Notes: generated from the sequence alone by a model not told the origin. DNA of 64,000 bases from Osedax fenrisi (GCA_964019155.1 OZ025240.1:37083473-37147472), one strand, 5' to 3'; shown: positions 35,661-49,887, numbered from the stretch's first letter. Program-made: numbers and translations.

Positions 35661-36515
35661 TATACATATGTACTAATATATGTTCTAGTATATATAATAT
35701 TATACTATAGGGTTAATAGACAGTATCCTCCAGAATCAAGTACCAATTATTTTGTTTAATTAGTTAAATTAATTTATATTAATAATTCATTGTATGGCAT
35801 CAATCAAATGTAACAATACATTTCCACAAGATAGATAGGCATATACCGCAATTATATTGATATCGTATATCTTACACCTACCATGTATTAAATATGTGTA
35901 ACGTAATAGTAGTACTAGTACGGTACTATTAGGTATTCATAGCTACCTATGTATTCATAGATTTTCTTAGATTAATCCCTTTGTATTCGTTATCGTATCT
36001 ATGTAATGTTGGGATGTATGATATGCACATTTCTGTTTACATTATTTGTATTATTTTCCTAATTCGGCTAGTTAATATCCACATTTCACAAGCATACAAA
36101 AACATACGAGTATTTAGGCGAATTATATATTTCAGTAGGTGAATATAGGTATATTTTATTGTATATTTTATTGTATATTTCTACTTTATAGATTTTTCTA
36201 TCACCACTATCGCATCCTACCATTAGTTTGGTTTACTTATATTAATCTTAAGTTCTAATTGTGTTGCAGTTACATCTTGCTTTATTAGTACATAAGTTAT
36301 TCTTAGTCAGTCTATAGACTGTATATGTCACCCGCGAAATTTGTATTAGTAATATATTTGCCATTAATGATAATGCTACTACCCTATAGGGTATAGGTAT
36401 ACCTAGGGATACTACTATGGTGACATTCACGATATCCTCTATAATTATGTTGATTACCGTTGGTGATAGAATAATAACTTAACAAAATTATGTATATATA
36501 CACACACACACATAT

Positions 36516-36594
<79 letters not shown>

Positions 36595-39279
36595 AATATA
36601 CGTAGTTATCTACGTTGTTATCCATTTACACAAACTTTTCATAACCTATAGCGCTAGTTGCGATATCGTATGATGATTGTATAATTCTGTAATCTTTTTA
36701 CATTCAATGTAACATTTTATTATGGAAGACCAATGTTTCATTCAATACTTTATATAATACTTGTTAGAAATCAATATATTGGTGGTAACATTTCTTTTCT
36801 AATGTTTTTCGCATAAAATTCTTGAATTAAATACATATTCTATTTATAACTTAATTCTCTATTTCGTAATTTGGTATCCTAACTTGAGTACATGTACTGT
36901 GCACTACTTGTCCTTCTGCTATAATGCTCCCTGCTTGCGATTTTATTCTTATCATCATAATTGTTAATATGACTTTACTTGCATGACTTGGTAAGCTTAT
37001 TGTACGATACTTAGAATATATATATATATATTATAATACATATATGTTCTATACTTATATAATTGTAGATTACATTTTTGTGGTTCAGAAAATTTTGTAT
37101 TTTCCCAAGCGGCTAGCCCTATCCATGATTCGCAGATCTGTAAACATATTTTATGAAGTATATTTACTATTAATTTAAATGGATGTTATCTATCTCAATA
37201 GATTACCATTTTATAATATTTGTATAGCTGATATAGGTGTGATATAGCTATATACCTACCTACCTTCCGTTTTTAATATTCTGTCATCGGCATGGTCTTC
37301 TATTTCTATAGATATATCTTAGTTTAATGCAGTATGGTCTTCTTACTTTCGGAATTATAGAGATCACTGTAATATTAAGTACATCTATATTTGATATCTT
37401 CTTATTCTGTAAGGCAATTAGGTTTAATCCTATAGGATATACAACTGCCTACCGTTGCTATTTAGTATCGTATCTATTTGATATTCGTGTATTTTCTTTA
37501 TTTTACTAGTAGTAACTTACTACTGACAACATTAAAAAGTAGGTAATGAAGATAATCTCTCAACTATAATTGATGTACAGATTATATTGATATACAGTAG
37601 GTAATTACACTAATAAGAATATAAACAATACACATATATGTAAAATATGGTTATGTTTTATAAATATTTATTTTACGAATATTACACTTAATTAATAGCT
37701 GGCTTACCTAGCTATACGAAATATTCCTTCTGCGAATTAGGTATTGAAGAGATGAGAGTTTGATGATTTAGATATGTTAGTGATGTTGGAATTGGGGAAC
37801 AAGTTATCATCAAAAGAAGGTTCCCAAAGTAATCCCCTATAGCCTATAGGTAATATGTAGGCAAGACGAGGATGATGTGATGATATGACCTTAGGGGTGA
37901 TAACAGGTGGAAAACAATGATAGTTTAAGGGCGTATATTGTGAATTATGTAAATTATTGCCGAGCAACTCGACCTGATAAGGTTAATGACATACGCCTAA
38001 ATATATATTAAGTATGGCAGATGTCGATGAATTAAGAATGGTGGTGTTCGAAAAAAGCAATGATCTAATAGCTTAATAATAATTAAATATGTCATTGTTA
38101 TGAGTATATTCATTTACTATAGTAAATTAGAGCAGGGAGACAAGAAGGATTTGAGATTATTGTCGTCTGTATATATATATATAAGTGAAAGTACCCATAC
38201 TTAGCAGATAACCCAACATCCGCGGTTTTTATATCTCAATATCTATTGATTTTACAGTAAACTTACATATGAACATTATAGAGAATTACAAATATTAAGA
38301 CATATTTACTTTTAATAAACAATAACTTTTTCATGATTGATTGATTTATAGGGTGGTCGAGTTAATTAGGCTTTCGCTAAAGGTGGAATGATTATTACAA
38401 AATAATTAATGAATATGTATTATATATTTATATTGAATCACGTATTTTTACATTTTGTCTAATTATATATAGAATAACTAGTCAAATAATTAAGGTATCG
38501 CCAAACATCAGATGTTCTTAGAAAAACTGAGGAATTTGGGAATTCACCGAAAAATTTCCTTTTTTTACTCTGTTATTAATCAAATATTCTAATATAAAAT
38601 GTTATTTTATTTATAAAATATGATATATCATAGCTATAGCTATATTATAAATGTAAATGCTCGAGCTACATATATGTATATTAATAGGTTTAACAACATT
38701 CAGATTAACTATAGCAACTATATATATATGTTCATATTTATTTCACTACCCCTTATACAAACCCCATGAAATATGAGTATGAGTAAGTATTATATTGATG
38801 TATGCTTTACTAGACTCACTCTTATGAGTATAATACTAATTTAATTTGTTCTTCGTATATGAAGCATTATATATAATGCTGCCTTTTAGGAATTGGATAA
38901 TGTATATGTAAATCATTAAGATCGTTAATTTGGAAGGAGGTATTATGTTACATCATAAAATTATATTGATTATTTATATATATAAATAAAACCTATAGAC
39001 TACTTTCATATCTTCATCATGAAACAATATGTTATTTGTATAATGTATTACCTCATTTGTTGATAGAATGTGTATAATTATACACATATGTATGTATGTA
39101 TGTATGAAATATTATCCATTGAATAATTAAATTCATTATATGTTCTATGTGCTACTTACTAACAACAAATACTACTGTTAGTGTTAGAATTGAGGGGATA
39201 GACTCTACTTCTCGGTAGAAATCACGCAGATCTATAAATAGAATTGGGAAATCAGCCTCCTACCGGGCTAAATGAGCGT
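34169..39279. other. AT-rich intergenic region
   Basis: No gene recognised. It contains a (TA)n run at 35620-35655, a (CA)n/(TA)n tract at 36500-36590, and at 35393-35430 an ATGGATGAAATTAAGTCACC plus (AATAAT)n stretch that resembles, weakly, a retrotransposon 3' tail. Confidence 0.45.
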
Positions 39280-39758
39280 TAACCGAGTGTACGGCGCGTG
39301 CCACACTTCCGATACGTCAACAGTAGTGTAAGATTCACACCCGCGACACCTATTACAAACGCGTACTAGTGTAGTGTGTGTGCGTGCGGGTGTGCGTGTG
39401 CGAGCGCGCTCTTAAACCGGTGCGAGAGCGAGACTCATTAAGCACGCTTGGTTCGTAACGAGATTTAACGCGAGTATCGCGCCCGATCTCGGCGAATCTC
39501 GCGCGCGCGCGTGTCGGTCACGTGATATCACGAGCGCTCGTCAGTAAGTCGGCCATTAGTCTCCCACTCCCTCTCATCAGCTTCTATATCACTCCATCTC
39601 CCTCCTTCCCTCCCTCCCTCCCCCCTCCCTCGTTCTCTCGCCGTGTAGATACCCTAGTCAGTATATACCTAGTCAGTTAGAAGTTTAGTTCCGCATAGTA
39701 AGTGTGTATTAGGTCGTAATCCAGCAGAACCGGAAGTATTCAGACAACCGGATATAGA
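39280..39758 (+). promoter_or_regulatory. CpG-rich promoter-like island with putative first exon
   Basis: An abrupt GC- and CpG-rich block (GCGAGCGCGCTC, CTCGCGCGCGCGCGTG) in otherwise AT-rich DNA. It is followed by a pyrimidine-rich tract (39580-39640), a YY1-like CGGCCAT (39551), an E-box CACGTG (39519), an ETS-like ACCGGAAGT (39729) and a consensus donor GAG|GTAAGT at 39758-39764. This arrangement suggests a + strand promoter and non-coding first exon. No downstream coding exon was recognised. Confidence 0.5.
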
Positions 39759-39910
39759 GGTAAGTGGACACGATGATGCGATGGATAGCGGTGCGGATAT
39801 GAGTGTGCGATTTGTGTCGGTGCGACTAATAGTTATCACTCGGGCAGGAAATTCGCTAATCATATTCAAATCTATATTCACACGTATCTGTACAATGTGT
39901 CCCATCTGCA

Positions 39911-40015
39911 TTGTACGTCGTACATGTGTGTCGTACATTGTATGTCGTACATAGTATGCCGTACATTGTATGGCGTACATTGTATGCCGTACATTGTATG
40001 TCGTACATTGTATGG
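39911..40015 (+). repeat. 14-bp tandem repeat (GTCGTACATTGTAT)n
   Basis: About seven units with GTC/GCC/GGC variation. Each contains the palindromic GTAC. It explains the two overlapping ORFs seen here on both strands. Confidence 0.9.
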
Positions 40016-40310
40016 GTGTTTCTTGATTACACATTTATATTAGTAATTGACATTATGTATAAGTTATCAATTGATAACTTAAAGACATATTGTCATTAAG
40101 GTACTACTACAACTAATACTAATTAGTACTTATGTTCACTCATCGCTATACACGAGATCCTCACATACGAGATCCTCATTAACGACATACGAATAACACG
40201 AGATCTTCTAATGTATTAATATACAATGTTAACATCGTGTTAACACAATTATGTTAATTAATATATAATTAACATAACTATTGATTTATATTGATTAAAT
40301 AACATATATA

Positions 40311-40348
40311 CAAAGATTTTGCGTAGAGATACCTTCGAAAAATCTTTG
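40311..40348. mobile_element. Solo hairpin of the 42311 MITE family
   Basis: CAAAGATTTTGCG and the opposite arm CGAAAAATCTTTG flank a ~12-base centre. These are the same outer ends as the 454-bp element at 42311-42764, so this looks like an internally deleted copy reduced to its two tips. Confidence 0.65.
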
Positions 40349-40580
40349 ATATATATGTATATATATATAACATTTAATCTATTATATATTTGATTCGTAT
40401 ATACATATTTTTATATAAACAATTATGTTTTGTATGTTGTATTATAATCTAATATAACATATACTAACATTATAACGATTACATAATTATATTCTAAATA
40501 TAGAATATAAGTACATAATTATGTTGATTATATCATTATTTGTTAGCCCCTATATATATAAGTATATGTGTACAATTAAA

Positions 40581-40584
<4 letters not shown>

Positions 40585-40648
<64 letters not shown>

Positions 40649-40693
40649 TTGTGTGTGTGTGTAATACACTATGTATGTATCGTATGTTATAAG

Positions 40694-40731
<38 letters not shown>

Positions 40732-41090
40732 TTGTGATATATGTGCGAGTATATATGTGTGTATATGCGTATGTAACATTGATGTAAATAAAGTATGTAT
40801 TTAGATTATGTCTAGATATTAAAAGAAGTTATTTGATATCAATGTATTCAATTATGTTAGCATAGTCTATGATATATAAAGAGAGTTATATGTACAACTA
40901 TTATATAACTACACGTTATGGTATACACACTTATAAGTGTAGGTTGCGTATAGGTTGCGAACTATTGATCAACTATATATATATATATATATAAATAATT
41001 AAGTATACTTAAATAAGTATAATTTAGTAAATATACATATTATAAAATATTATATGTAGTAGACACCGCTATACTATATATTATACTATA

Positions 41091-41172
<82 letters not shown>
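40585..41172. repeat. (TA)n-rich stretch
   Basis: Long (TA)n runs at 40590-40641, 40697-40727 and 41093-41171 with (GT)n at 40642-40662, in AT-rich unique sequence. Confidence 0.85.
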
Positions 41173-41174
<2 letters not shown>

Positions 41175-41404
41175 TGGTAATTAAAATATTATTAAATTAT
41201 ACTTTTAATATAAAAGTTAATTTACATACAATCGCATACTATTTATAACGTGTTTATGTGTATGCATGTTCGTATGTGTAACGGGTGCATTGAACATACG
41301 TGTTATTGAACCCTTGTCCACTTTGTGCTCGCATCTGTACACTATGGTCCGGTTTACCAGCTATCGACGAGGCGTAGGAGGAGGCTCGGTTACAATGTTG
41401 GCTA

Positions 41405-41495
41405 TAAAAACTCATCACGTGATGGTATCGGTTACGTAACACGTGTATACGCCATTATTAGTCACGTGTTAATGACGAGTTAGTCACGTGTTAAC
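41405..41495. promoter_or_regulatory. Cluster of four CACGTG E-boxes
   Basis: CACGTG occurs at 41416, 41440, 41463 and 41485, plus a palindromic GTTACGTAAC (bZIP/PAR-type site) at 41431 and a TATAAAAA at 41403. Four such sites in 75 bp are far above chance in this AT-rich DNA. The gene controlled is unknown. Confidence 0.45.
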
Positions 41496-41619
41496 GAACG
41501 AGGATTCTATTGGAATAGATGTAATTTATAAATAAAACCGATTTCATTATAATAGGTGTATTGTTACGCTATCGAGTGATTCATTAAAACGTGACTATTG
41601 ATTCGAGTATACTATATAT

Positions 41620-41620
41620 A

Positions 41621-41662
<42 letters not shown>

Positions 41663-41898
41663 TTATATATGTATATATGTATACATATATCTATTTATAT
41701 ATTTTATATATACCCTTTTATCATGTGTATTTCTATATATACACTTTTGATAGATCATTTATGATTTATTTAAGTATCTAAACTTTCAATTCAATTCAAT
41801 TCAATGTAATCTATATATAGATTACATATATATAGATATATATATAGATAGATATATATATATATATACATATATATAGATATATATATATACATATA

Positions 41899-41943
<45 letters not shown>

Positions 41944-41945
41944 TT
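41620..41945. repeat. (TA)n tracts with (TTCAA)n and a 22-bp palindrome
   Basis: (TTCAA)4 at 41785-41803 is followed by the perfect palindrome TGTAATCTATA/TATAGATTACA (41805-41826), then long TA/TAGA runs. The pentanucleotide run may be a retrotransposon tail. Confidence 0.6.
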
Positions 41946-42310
41946 ATATATAGCTACATACATGTGTATATATTAATAACGACTAATTAATCGTAATATT
42001 TAATTATTGCATACTAAAACTTATAGTAATTTTCATATAGACACTTAAGTATATAGTATATAATAATTGTGGTAAATACATAATTATAAATACGCTTATA
42101 ATTAACGATATTATGGACGTTTTATAAATAAATATAATTCAATCACTCAAAAAGTATAAAATGAAATTATGAAAAGAGGAAACACATTTTCAACAAATAA
42201 TTATATTTATTATATAATGTGTATATAAAGGTATCACACATTATTTTCTGTTTATTTAAAATATCCAATAATTGACAAGTACTATACAATATACAAATAC
42301 AACCTATACA

Positions 42311-42764
42311 CAAAGATTTTGCGAAGCAAAGATATAACACTCCCTATGCATGCAACGTAATTTAGTAGTATCCCTAACCGCTACTAGCAGTAGTATCGAA
42401 ATCACTGAAATAGATTTAGGTTCGGATCTGTTTGCATACAACAATGTTTTCATTGCTCTATTAAATTACATGCAATATAAATTAGCTTTTACTCACTAAA
42501 TATATACTTATAGCATTTAAAACATACATATCATATTTGTTTATTATATATTAGTAATGAACACTTAGTTTTCATCATATAAATATTAATTTAAAGCATA
42601 TTATTTAACATTTTAAAAGTGTATAGTTAAATACGAATTTACATTATAAACAACGCATAGTTCCTAAAAGTAACCCGCTATAGGTGGCACCAGGGTATTT
42701 TGTATACAAATTCGAATTACACGATTTCGCGTAAGTGTTATATCTTTCCTTCGGAAAATCTTTG
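42311..42764. mobile_element. MITE-like element with 31-bp TIRs
   Basis: The left TIR 42311-42341 (CAAAGATTTTGCGAAGCAAA...) pairs with the right TIR 42734-42764 at 29 of 31 positions. The 454-bp interior has no ORF. Flanks are TA-rich (TATACA / CTATAC), so a TA target is possible. Confidence 0.85.
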
Positions 42765-43129
42765 CTATACATATAAAATAACTATAAATAGTATTCACTA
42801 TAGCGCCTACACAAGGACCCATATACTATAGGACCCATAGGACCCATATACTATAGTAAATATGTATGTTTTGTTAAATAATGTTGATATAACAAATATA
42901 ATTAACCGTACTTTAGAATTATATTCAGGATATAATAATGTTTTCTTTGAACAAATTATATTAAATATAATGTATTGTAGATATGTATATTATTATACAA
43001 ATACTATAGTTTTACTCCAATAAGAGTAACCGGTATTCCCCATTAATACAATGAGTGTTTTGTTATTATTACGGAAAACAAAGAACGTCGAAGGTATACC
43101 TTATATACTAGTATATATATACTAACGTG

Positions 43130-43380
43130 TTCGACCCCTACTTAGTATAACTCCTTTCACCCTCTATTGTTCTCGCCCGCCCGCCCGCCCCGTCACGCCC
43201 TCCCTTCGGTCTCATCACGCCCCCGTCCCCGCCCCCGATGAATCACCTCCTAGAACCGCGGCGTGACTCACCCCCCCTAACCGCCGCGGTGCATTGTGGG
43301 TACAATCCCGGTCGTCGCGTCTAAATATAAACCGCGGAGGGAGACTGCGCTCGATTTCCCTGCAGATATTTATCTTATCA
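43130..43380 (+). promoter_or_regulatory. CpG-rich island with TATA box and GC boxes
   Basis: A GC-rich block with (CCCG)n-type tracts, CCCCGCCCC (43227), an AP-1-like TGACTCA (43264), GCATTGTGGGTA (43291) and TATAAA at 43326-43331. This predicts a start near 43355-43362 on the + strand. No coding exon was recognised downstream before the retrotransposon at 43954. Confidence 0.45.
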
Positions 43381-43654
43381 ATTATGTAATGTATTTACAC
43401 CTACACGTGCCGCCTCTGCTACGGCACACCTTCGTATGTAGGTGTGTATGTGCGCTTCTGTAATATACACGTGCGTGCGTGTGTAATCGGCTAGAAGTGG
43501 TAACGCAGTCGTATCTCCGTAGTATTAAGTACGTGAATTAAGTTAGCATTCATTTATTTAACATTAAAATGTTTGTCTATAAACAAACTTTTATCAAATA
43601 ATTAGCGGTTAATATTAATTAATTACATAATAATCGAGTTAATATACATATATA

Positions 43655-43695
<41 letters not shown>

Positions 43696-43953
43696 CTCTA
43701 TCATTTACTCATTCATCAAATACAAACTTGATTAAGATCTAAATATAGGTCTATATATACAGTATACAGTTATACAAATAAATAATATAAACGGTATTCA
43801 GTTGTACAAATATCCTACATAGAATCCTAGAAAATATATCTGGTAATACAAGTAATACATTTTCTAATATATATATTGTATAGTATATTATAATATAAAT
43901 CCTATGACTCTTTCTGTAAATCCTCCCGCACTAATGTTAAACCTTCGAATTGA

Positions 43954-46922
43954 CTAAATACATACTCTCCCAATAACTACTCCTTTCTACTCCTCAATGC
44001 GAGATCAATCAGGAATAAAGTAGATTTAATCACTCAATTAATCATTGACTCTAATTGCTCCATATCGGCTATCACCGAGACTTGGCTTACAAATGATGAC
44101 TCTGCTTTAGCATCTCAATTAACTCCCAATGGCTTCACATTACTACTCGCTAACAGACCCACACCTAACCGTGGTGGTGGTCTTGCCCTGTTGTTCTCCA
44201 CTGAGCTCAAACTTATTTCCTCTTCCACCCCTAATTTCTCCTCTTGTGAAATGCTGATATGTGACATTCAGTTCCCCTCCCTATTTACCATTGTGTTTAT
44301 AATCATCTATCGCCCACCATCATCCAGCATTCGGTCTTTCCTTAATGATCTCTCTACCATTTTAGAATCCATGTCTTCTTACAACACAATTATTCTTGGT
44401 GACTTTAATATTCAAGTGAATACTGATAATCATGCTTCCCTTTCTCTTAAGAAACTTATTTTTGAGCACTCCTTAACACAACACATTCATTTCCCAACTA
44501 TATCTAATGGTAACATCATTGATCTTGTTTTATCTCCATCTGACTCCAATTTAATTTCCTCTCCCACCCAAAGCACTCTAATCTCTGATCACTTCGCTAT
44601 CCTATTTGATTTACAGTTATCAGTAGTGCACAATACTCGACCTCTAAGATACTTTCGAAACATCTCCTCTATAAATCAACCCTTGTTTGTTAACTCCGTG
44701 TTTGATCATATGAATAATATTACATCTCCGCTCTCTGATCCTGACTCTCTCTTTGACGCCTTCAACACGGCGCTATCTAATTCTCTTGACTTTTATGCTC
44801 CCTCAACTACTCTTACCCACCGTAATCATCCCAAATCCCCCTGGTTCAACACTGAACTCACCAATATGAGAAAGTCACTTCGTCGTCTACAGTCCATTTA
44901 TGCTTCTACTAAAATTAACTTAGACCTGTGTTCCTTTAAAGTATGTCGCTCATTATACAGGAAAAAACTCCTATCCACTAAATCATCATACTTTACTAAC
45001 TTGCTTTGTAAATATGGCACCTCATCTAAGCAAGCCTACAACCTATCATTCACCTTAGTAGGTAAATCAAAACCCAGGCACCTTCCTGACCAACCGGATA
45101 CAGTCCTCTGCTCCTCCTTTGCTAATTTCTTCCAGAATAAAGTATCGAACATCATAGCTGCTCTCCCCAATGTGAATGTTGATATCCTCACTCTCAACTC
45201 ATATTCACTAGCTTCCCATAATCACTGGTCCTCCTTCACTCTCCCTACTCGTCCATATGTGCTCTCTCTAATGGCATCCCTAAAATCCAATTCCCCACTC
45301 GACCATATTCCCCTTACTTTACTTCGTACCCTTTCGCCATTGCTAATTGAACCCATAACAATGATCATTCATGCGTCCCTTATTACATCGATCGTACCAA
45401 AGTCTATGAAACACTCATATATCACCCCAATTATAAAAAAACTACCCTTAGCCACTCGAACCTGTCGAGATATCGACCCATCTCCCAGCGTTCATCAATC
45501 TCTAAGACCTTAGAGCGAATTGTATCTGCTCAACTTATTCACTATATCACTACCAATTCAATTATTGATAAGTTTCAAAGTGCTTACTTACCCCATCGGA
45601 GCACTGAATCAGCACTGAATCTTATAATTAATGATCTACTAATATCCCTTGACAATAAAGCCCCGTGCTACCTTGTGTTACTTGACCTATACAGTGCCTT
45701 TGACACTCTAAACCATGACATTCTTTCTTTACGACTCAATGAAATCGGTATTCATGGTCAAGTACACAGCTGGTTTATGTCATTCCTTTCCTTAAGGTCC
45801 TCTTCAGTGAAAATCAACTCATCCTTCTCTACCCCGTTTATCAGCACTCATGGTGTTCCACAAGGCTCCGTGCTTGGTCCTTTACTTTTTATTATTTATA
45901 TTTTACCCATACAATCCATATTTCGTAAATATCCTTACATCCACTACCATCTCTTTGCAGATGATCTACAAATTTATACTTCTTTTCCCATTTCCTGTGA
46001 CTCCAACTCAATTCAACTGTCTATTTTTAACTGCCTCACAGAACTTACTGACTGATTCTCCCATAATTCCCTATCACTTAACATGACCAAAACTGACACC
46101 ATAATTATCTCCAGACCTACCTACCCCCTAATCATCACCCACCCCTTTCTACTAGCCCTCCCTACATCACAATCCATAAAAACTCTTGGTTTCACCATCA
46201 ACTCCCACCTAGATTTTGACCACATATCTATAATGATTCGCAATGCCAACTATTTTCTTTACAATATTAGAAAATCACGTAATAAATTGACTTTTTCAAT
46301 GACAAAAAATTTTCTAAAAGTCTAATACACTCGCTAGTCTTCAGTAGACTCATATACTGCTGCTCACTTCTATGCAATCTACCCCTAAAGCTTATGCTTA
46401 AACTTGAGAAGATACAACGACGTGCTATACGCACCCTATATAAACTGAAGTTCTCTTCAATAGTATCAATATCGACTCTAATGCGATCACTCGGCTGGCT
46501 TAAGTTTAGATATCTCTGCAGGTACAGACTACTATGCATCACCCATAAGGTGATACATCTTAGATCTCCCGAGTACCTAGCTGACTTGATCAGTATGCAT
46601 ACCCTTAGTCGAGCTAGCAGGAAATGTCACACGATGAAAATTGTGCAACGCTCGACTATCTCTGCTCACTCTGAATCTGCTTTCTCTGTGGTAGCTCCAA
46701 AATACTGGAATTCTCTACCATATGACATTAGGTGTTTGAAATCCTTGTCACTATTTAAATGTAAACTCTCCACGCACCTATTAACATTGTAACCTACCTT
46801 TTCCTTTATTTTTATTGTACTTTATTTATTTTATTTTTGTTTCCTTCTCATGACGCCCAATGGGCGTCGCCCATAACCACCACGTGATTTTGTAGTCAAT
46901 AAAATATTTTAAAATAAAATAA

Positions 46923-46926
<4 letters not shown>
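43954..46926 (+). mobile_element. CR1/L2-type non-LTR retrotransposon, nearly full ORF2, inactive
   Basis: An open frame runs 43954-45513 and holds an AP-type endonuclease: LLNARSIRNKVDLI, ITETWL, RGGGLALLFS, IIYRPPSS, LGDFNIQV, then SDHFAILFDL. The reverse transcriptase continues after a frameshift near 45465 (YRPIS, FQSAYLPHRSTESALN, LLDLYSAFDTLNH motif A, HGVPQGSVLGPLLF, LFADDLQIY). An in-frame TGA at 46053 interrupts TD-FSHNSLSLN. A further frameshift near 46322 leads to the C-terminal part (46394-46792, WNSLPYDIR). The 3' UTR has a perfect hairpin GACGCCCA/TGGGCGTC (46852-46868) and an (AAAAT)n tail. With two frameshifts and one stop it cannot make a full protein. Confidence 0.93.
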
Positions 46927-46958
<32 letters not shown>

Positions 46959-46980
46959 TGATTGGTTGACAGTTTATTTA

Positions 46981-47017
<37 letters not shown>

Positions 47018-47018
<1 letters not shown>

Positions 47019-48482
47019 ATAGTATAGGATGGTTTATTTATACACCAAATATGGTAAAAAGCGATTACCCTCACTGGTGTTGAAAACGAACAAACAAAAC
47101 GAAACAATAACAGTAAATAATGTAGCGATATAATATATAATATTAGAGATGGAACCATATCAACATCAATGAAAGGGTTACTTTAATTTTAAATTTAAAT
47201 TTAAATAGTCTTTGAGACTATTAGAAAAGACGTGAGGCGACTTCAATCTACGTAGGCGGTTAAGCAACAAACTCCATGCAGTAGGAGCCATGCTTGAAAA
47301 GTAGTGAGAACACATCACGTTACGAGTAACAGGTAAGTCAAGTAATGCGGCATCAGACGAGCGCAGATGTGGGAGGATGTTGCGACGAGTGAGAAATCCA
47401 CGTAAGTATGCTGGTCTGCCTAAAGGAATAGTGCTTTCTGTGTTAAGCATACTGCAGAGAAGCATAAATTGACACGGTTTTATAAACGATAACCATATCG
47501 CATTGGTGGGTGTGGGTTAAAGCATGATAGCATCGCTTAATCATATGAATCAATATTATTGATGAGCGAATAATTCTATCAACTTTTATAACTTCAGAGT
47601 TCTTAATTCCGTAGAATTAATAACAACAATAGTCTATTCGAGGTAGTACTAGGGCATTGAGAAGGCGCTTAGTGATGTTGGGCGAACTATAGTTTTAATG
47701 TAACGAATTTTTCTCGAGATTATCGGATTTAGAGATTGCATTGATATGAGCACCGTACGATATAGTACCATCAATTAAAACACCAAGATTGCGCACAGAT
47801 TCAGAATGCGTAATATTAATACCGTCAATTGACAGAGTAGAGAAAGTGACAGGTACCTTCGAGATGTTAAGAAGTTCAGTTTTAGAAGTATTGACTAAGA
47901 GGTCATTAGTTAGTAACCAGTAAGTATTCTCAGAGGTACAATCTGACAGCTCAGAGTTAGAGTTCATAGAGTCACTAGGCAGTTTCAGTAGTAGTTGAAT
48001 GTCATCAGCATAGATGTTGTAATGGATATTAGGGTATTTGCGAATAATATTAGAGATAGGACGTAATTATATAGAGAAGAGAAGTGGGCTAAGAACTGAT
48101 CCTTGAGGGACACCTTTAAGATTTTAGTAGGAGGTGATATGAAGTCATTTATTTTAACAGACGAAGTTTAATCAGTGATGAACGACATCAGCCACTTAAG
48201 GGGGGAACCTTCAATACCAAGTTCGATGATACGGTTAATTAGGATCGAATGGTTGAGCATGTCAAAGGCACTAGAAAGGTCAATCAGGATTAGTTGTACG
48301 CAATAAGAGAAGTCAAGTTAGTTATAAATTAGTTCAGTGAGATGGGTGAGGGCAGTCTCAGTAGATACAGATTTTCAATAAGAACTTTGAAAGTAATCAA
48401 GTAGATTGTTATTTTCAAGGAGATTGATGAGCTGACGACTGACCACACGTTCCATTATCTTACTTATTATTGGAAGTTGTGA
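47018..48482 (-). mobile_element. CR1/L2-type RT fragment, antisense, 5'-truncated
   Basis: Read on the minus strand: LPIISKIMERVVSRQLINLL, ALTHLTELI, LILIDLSSAFDMLNHSIL (motif A), KGVPQGSVLSPLLFSI, NIYADDIQLLLKLPSDS, then 47695-47967 (TEL...VRNLGVLIDGT) and 47178-47465 (MLNTESTIPLGRPAYLRGFL, ending FSNSLKDYLNLNL). Several stops and frameshifts are present. It starts abruptly in (TA)n at 48482 and ends with GGTGTATAAATAAACC near 47035. It lies tail to tail with the element at 43954-46926 but is a different family. Confidence 0.9.
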
Positions 48483-49345
<863 letters not shown>

Positions 49346-49860
49346 GTATAAGTTTACTCTAAGCTTAGACTGAGGTTACGCTAGTTCAAATATCAAAGAT
49401 TATAGAAATTAATATACATACGTGTATTATGTTCATTATTGATAGGTGACTCATCATTATCTGGTACCACGTGGTATGATATCATGATTTAATCAATTCT
49501 GATATTATCACATATGTTTTAAAATTGTATAATATGTATACGAATGAATACATATATGTATAATATATTATATCTACATAACATTGAATATTTTATCGTA
49601 TCTAAATAAATACGAGTTTCTTCGTCATGATATATATATATATATATATTTATATATATGTGTATATGTTGAGTGCATGTGGTAGTAATAAGGTAATCGT
49701 ATTCATCGAAGTGACCTTGAAGTTCACAGTTAACAAAATCCGATTCCTATTTGTGTTTTTATTTCCTGAGTTCCTTAATGATAATCGGGTTTAAATCTAT
49801 TCCTAAAATACAAGTTTTGGAATCGGTTTATGTGAAACAGATTACTAAACTATTACTATA

Positions 49861-49887
49861 GGAATCGGTTTATTTGAAACCGATTCC
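49861..49887. repeat. Perfect hairpin GGAATCGGTTT/AAACCGATTCC
   Basis: Eleven-base arms with a 5-base loop. Related half-sites lie at 49741 (CCGATTCCTA), 49818 (GGAATCGGTTTA) and 49860. Just beyond the MITE at 49914 the flank resumes with TAGGAATC. Confidence 0.7.

Noticed and set aside
39669..40034. 121-codon minus-strand ORF
   Set aside because: Most of it is the 14-bp CGTACATTGTAT repeat read through; no gene-like composition.
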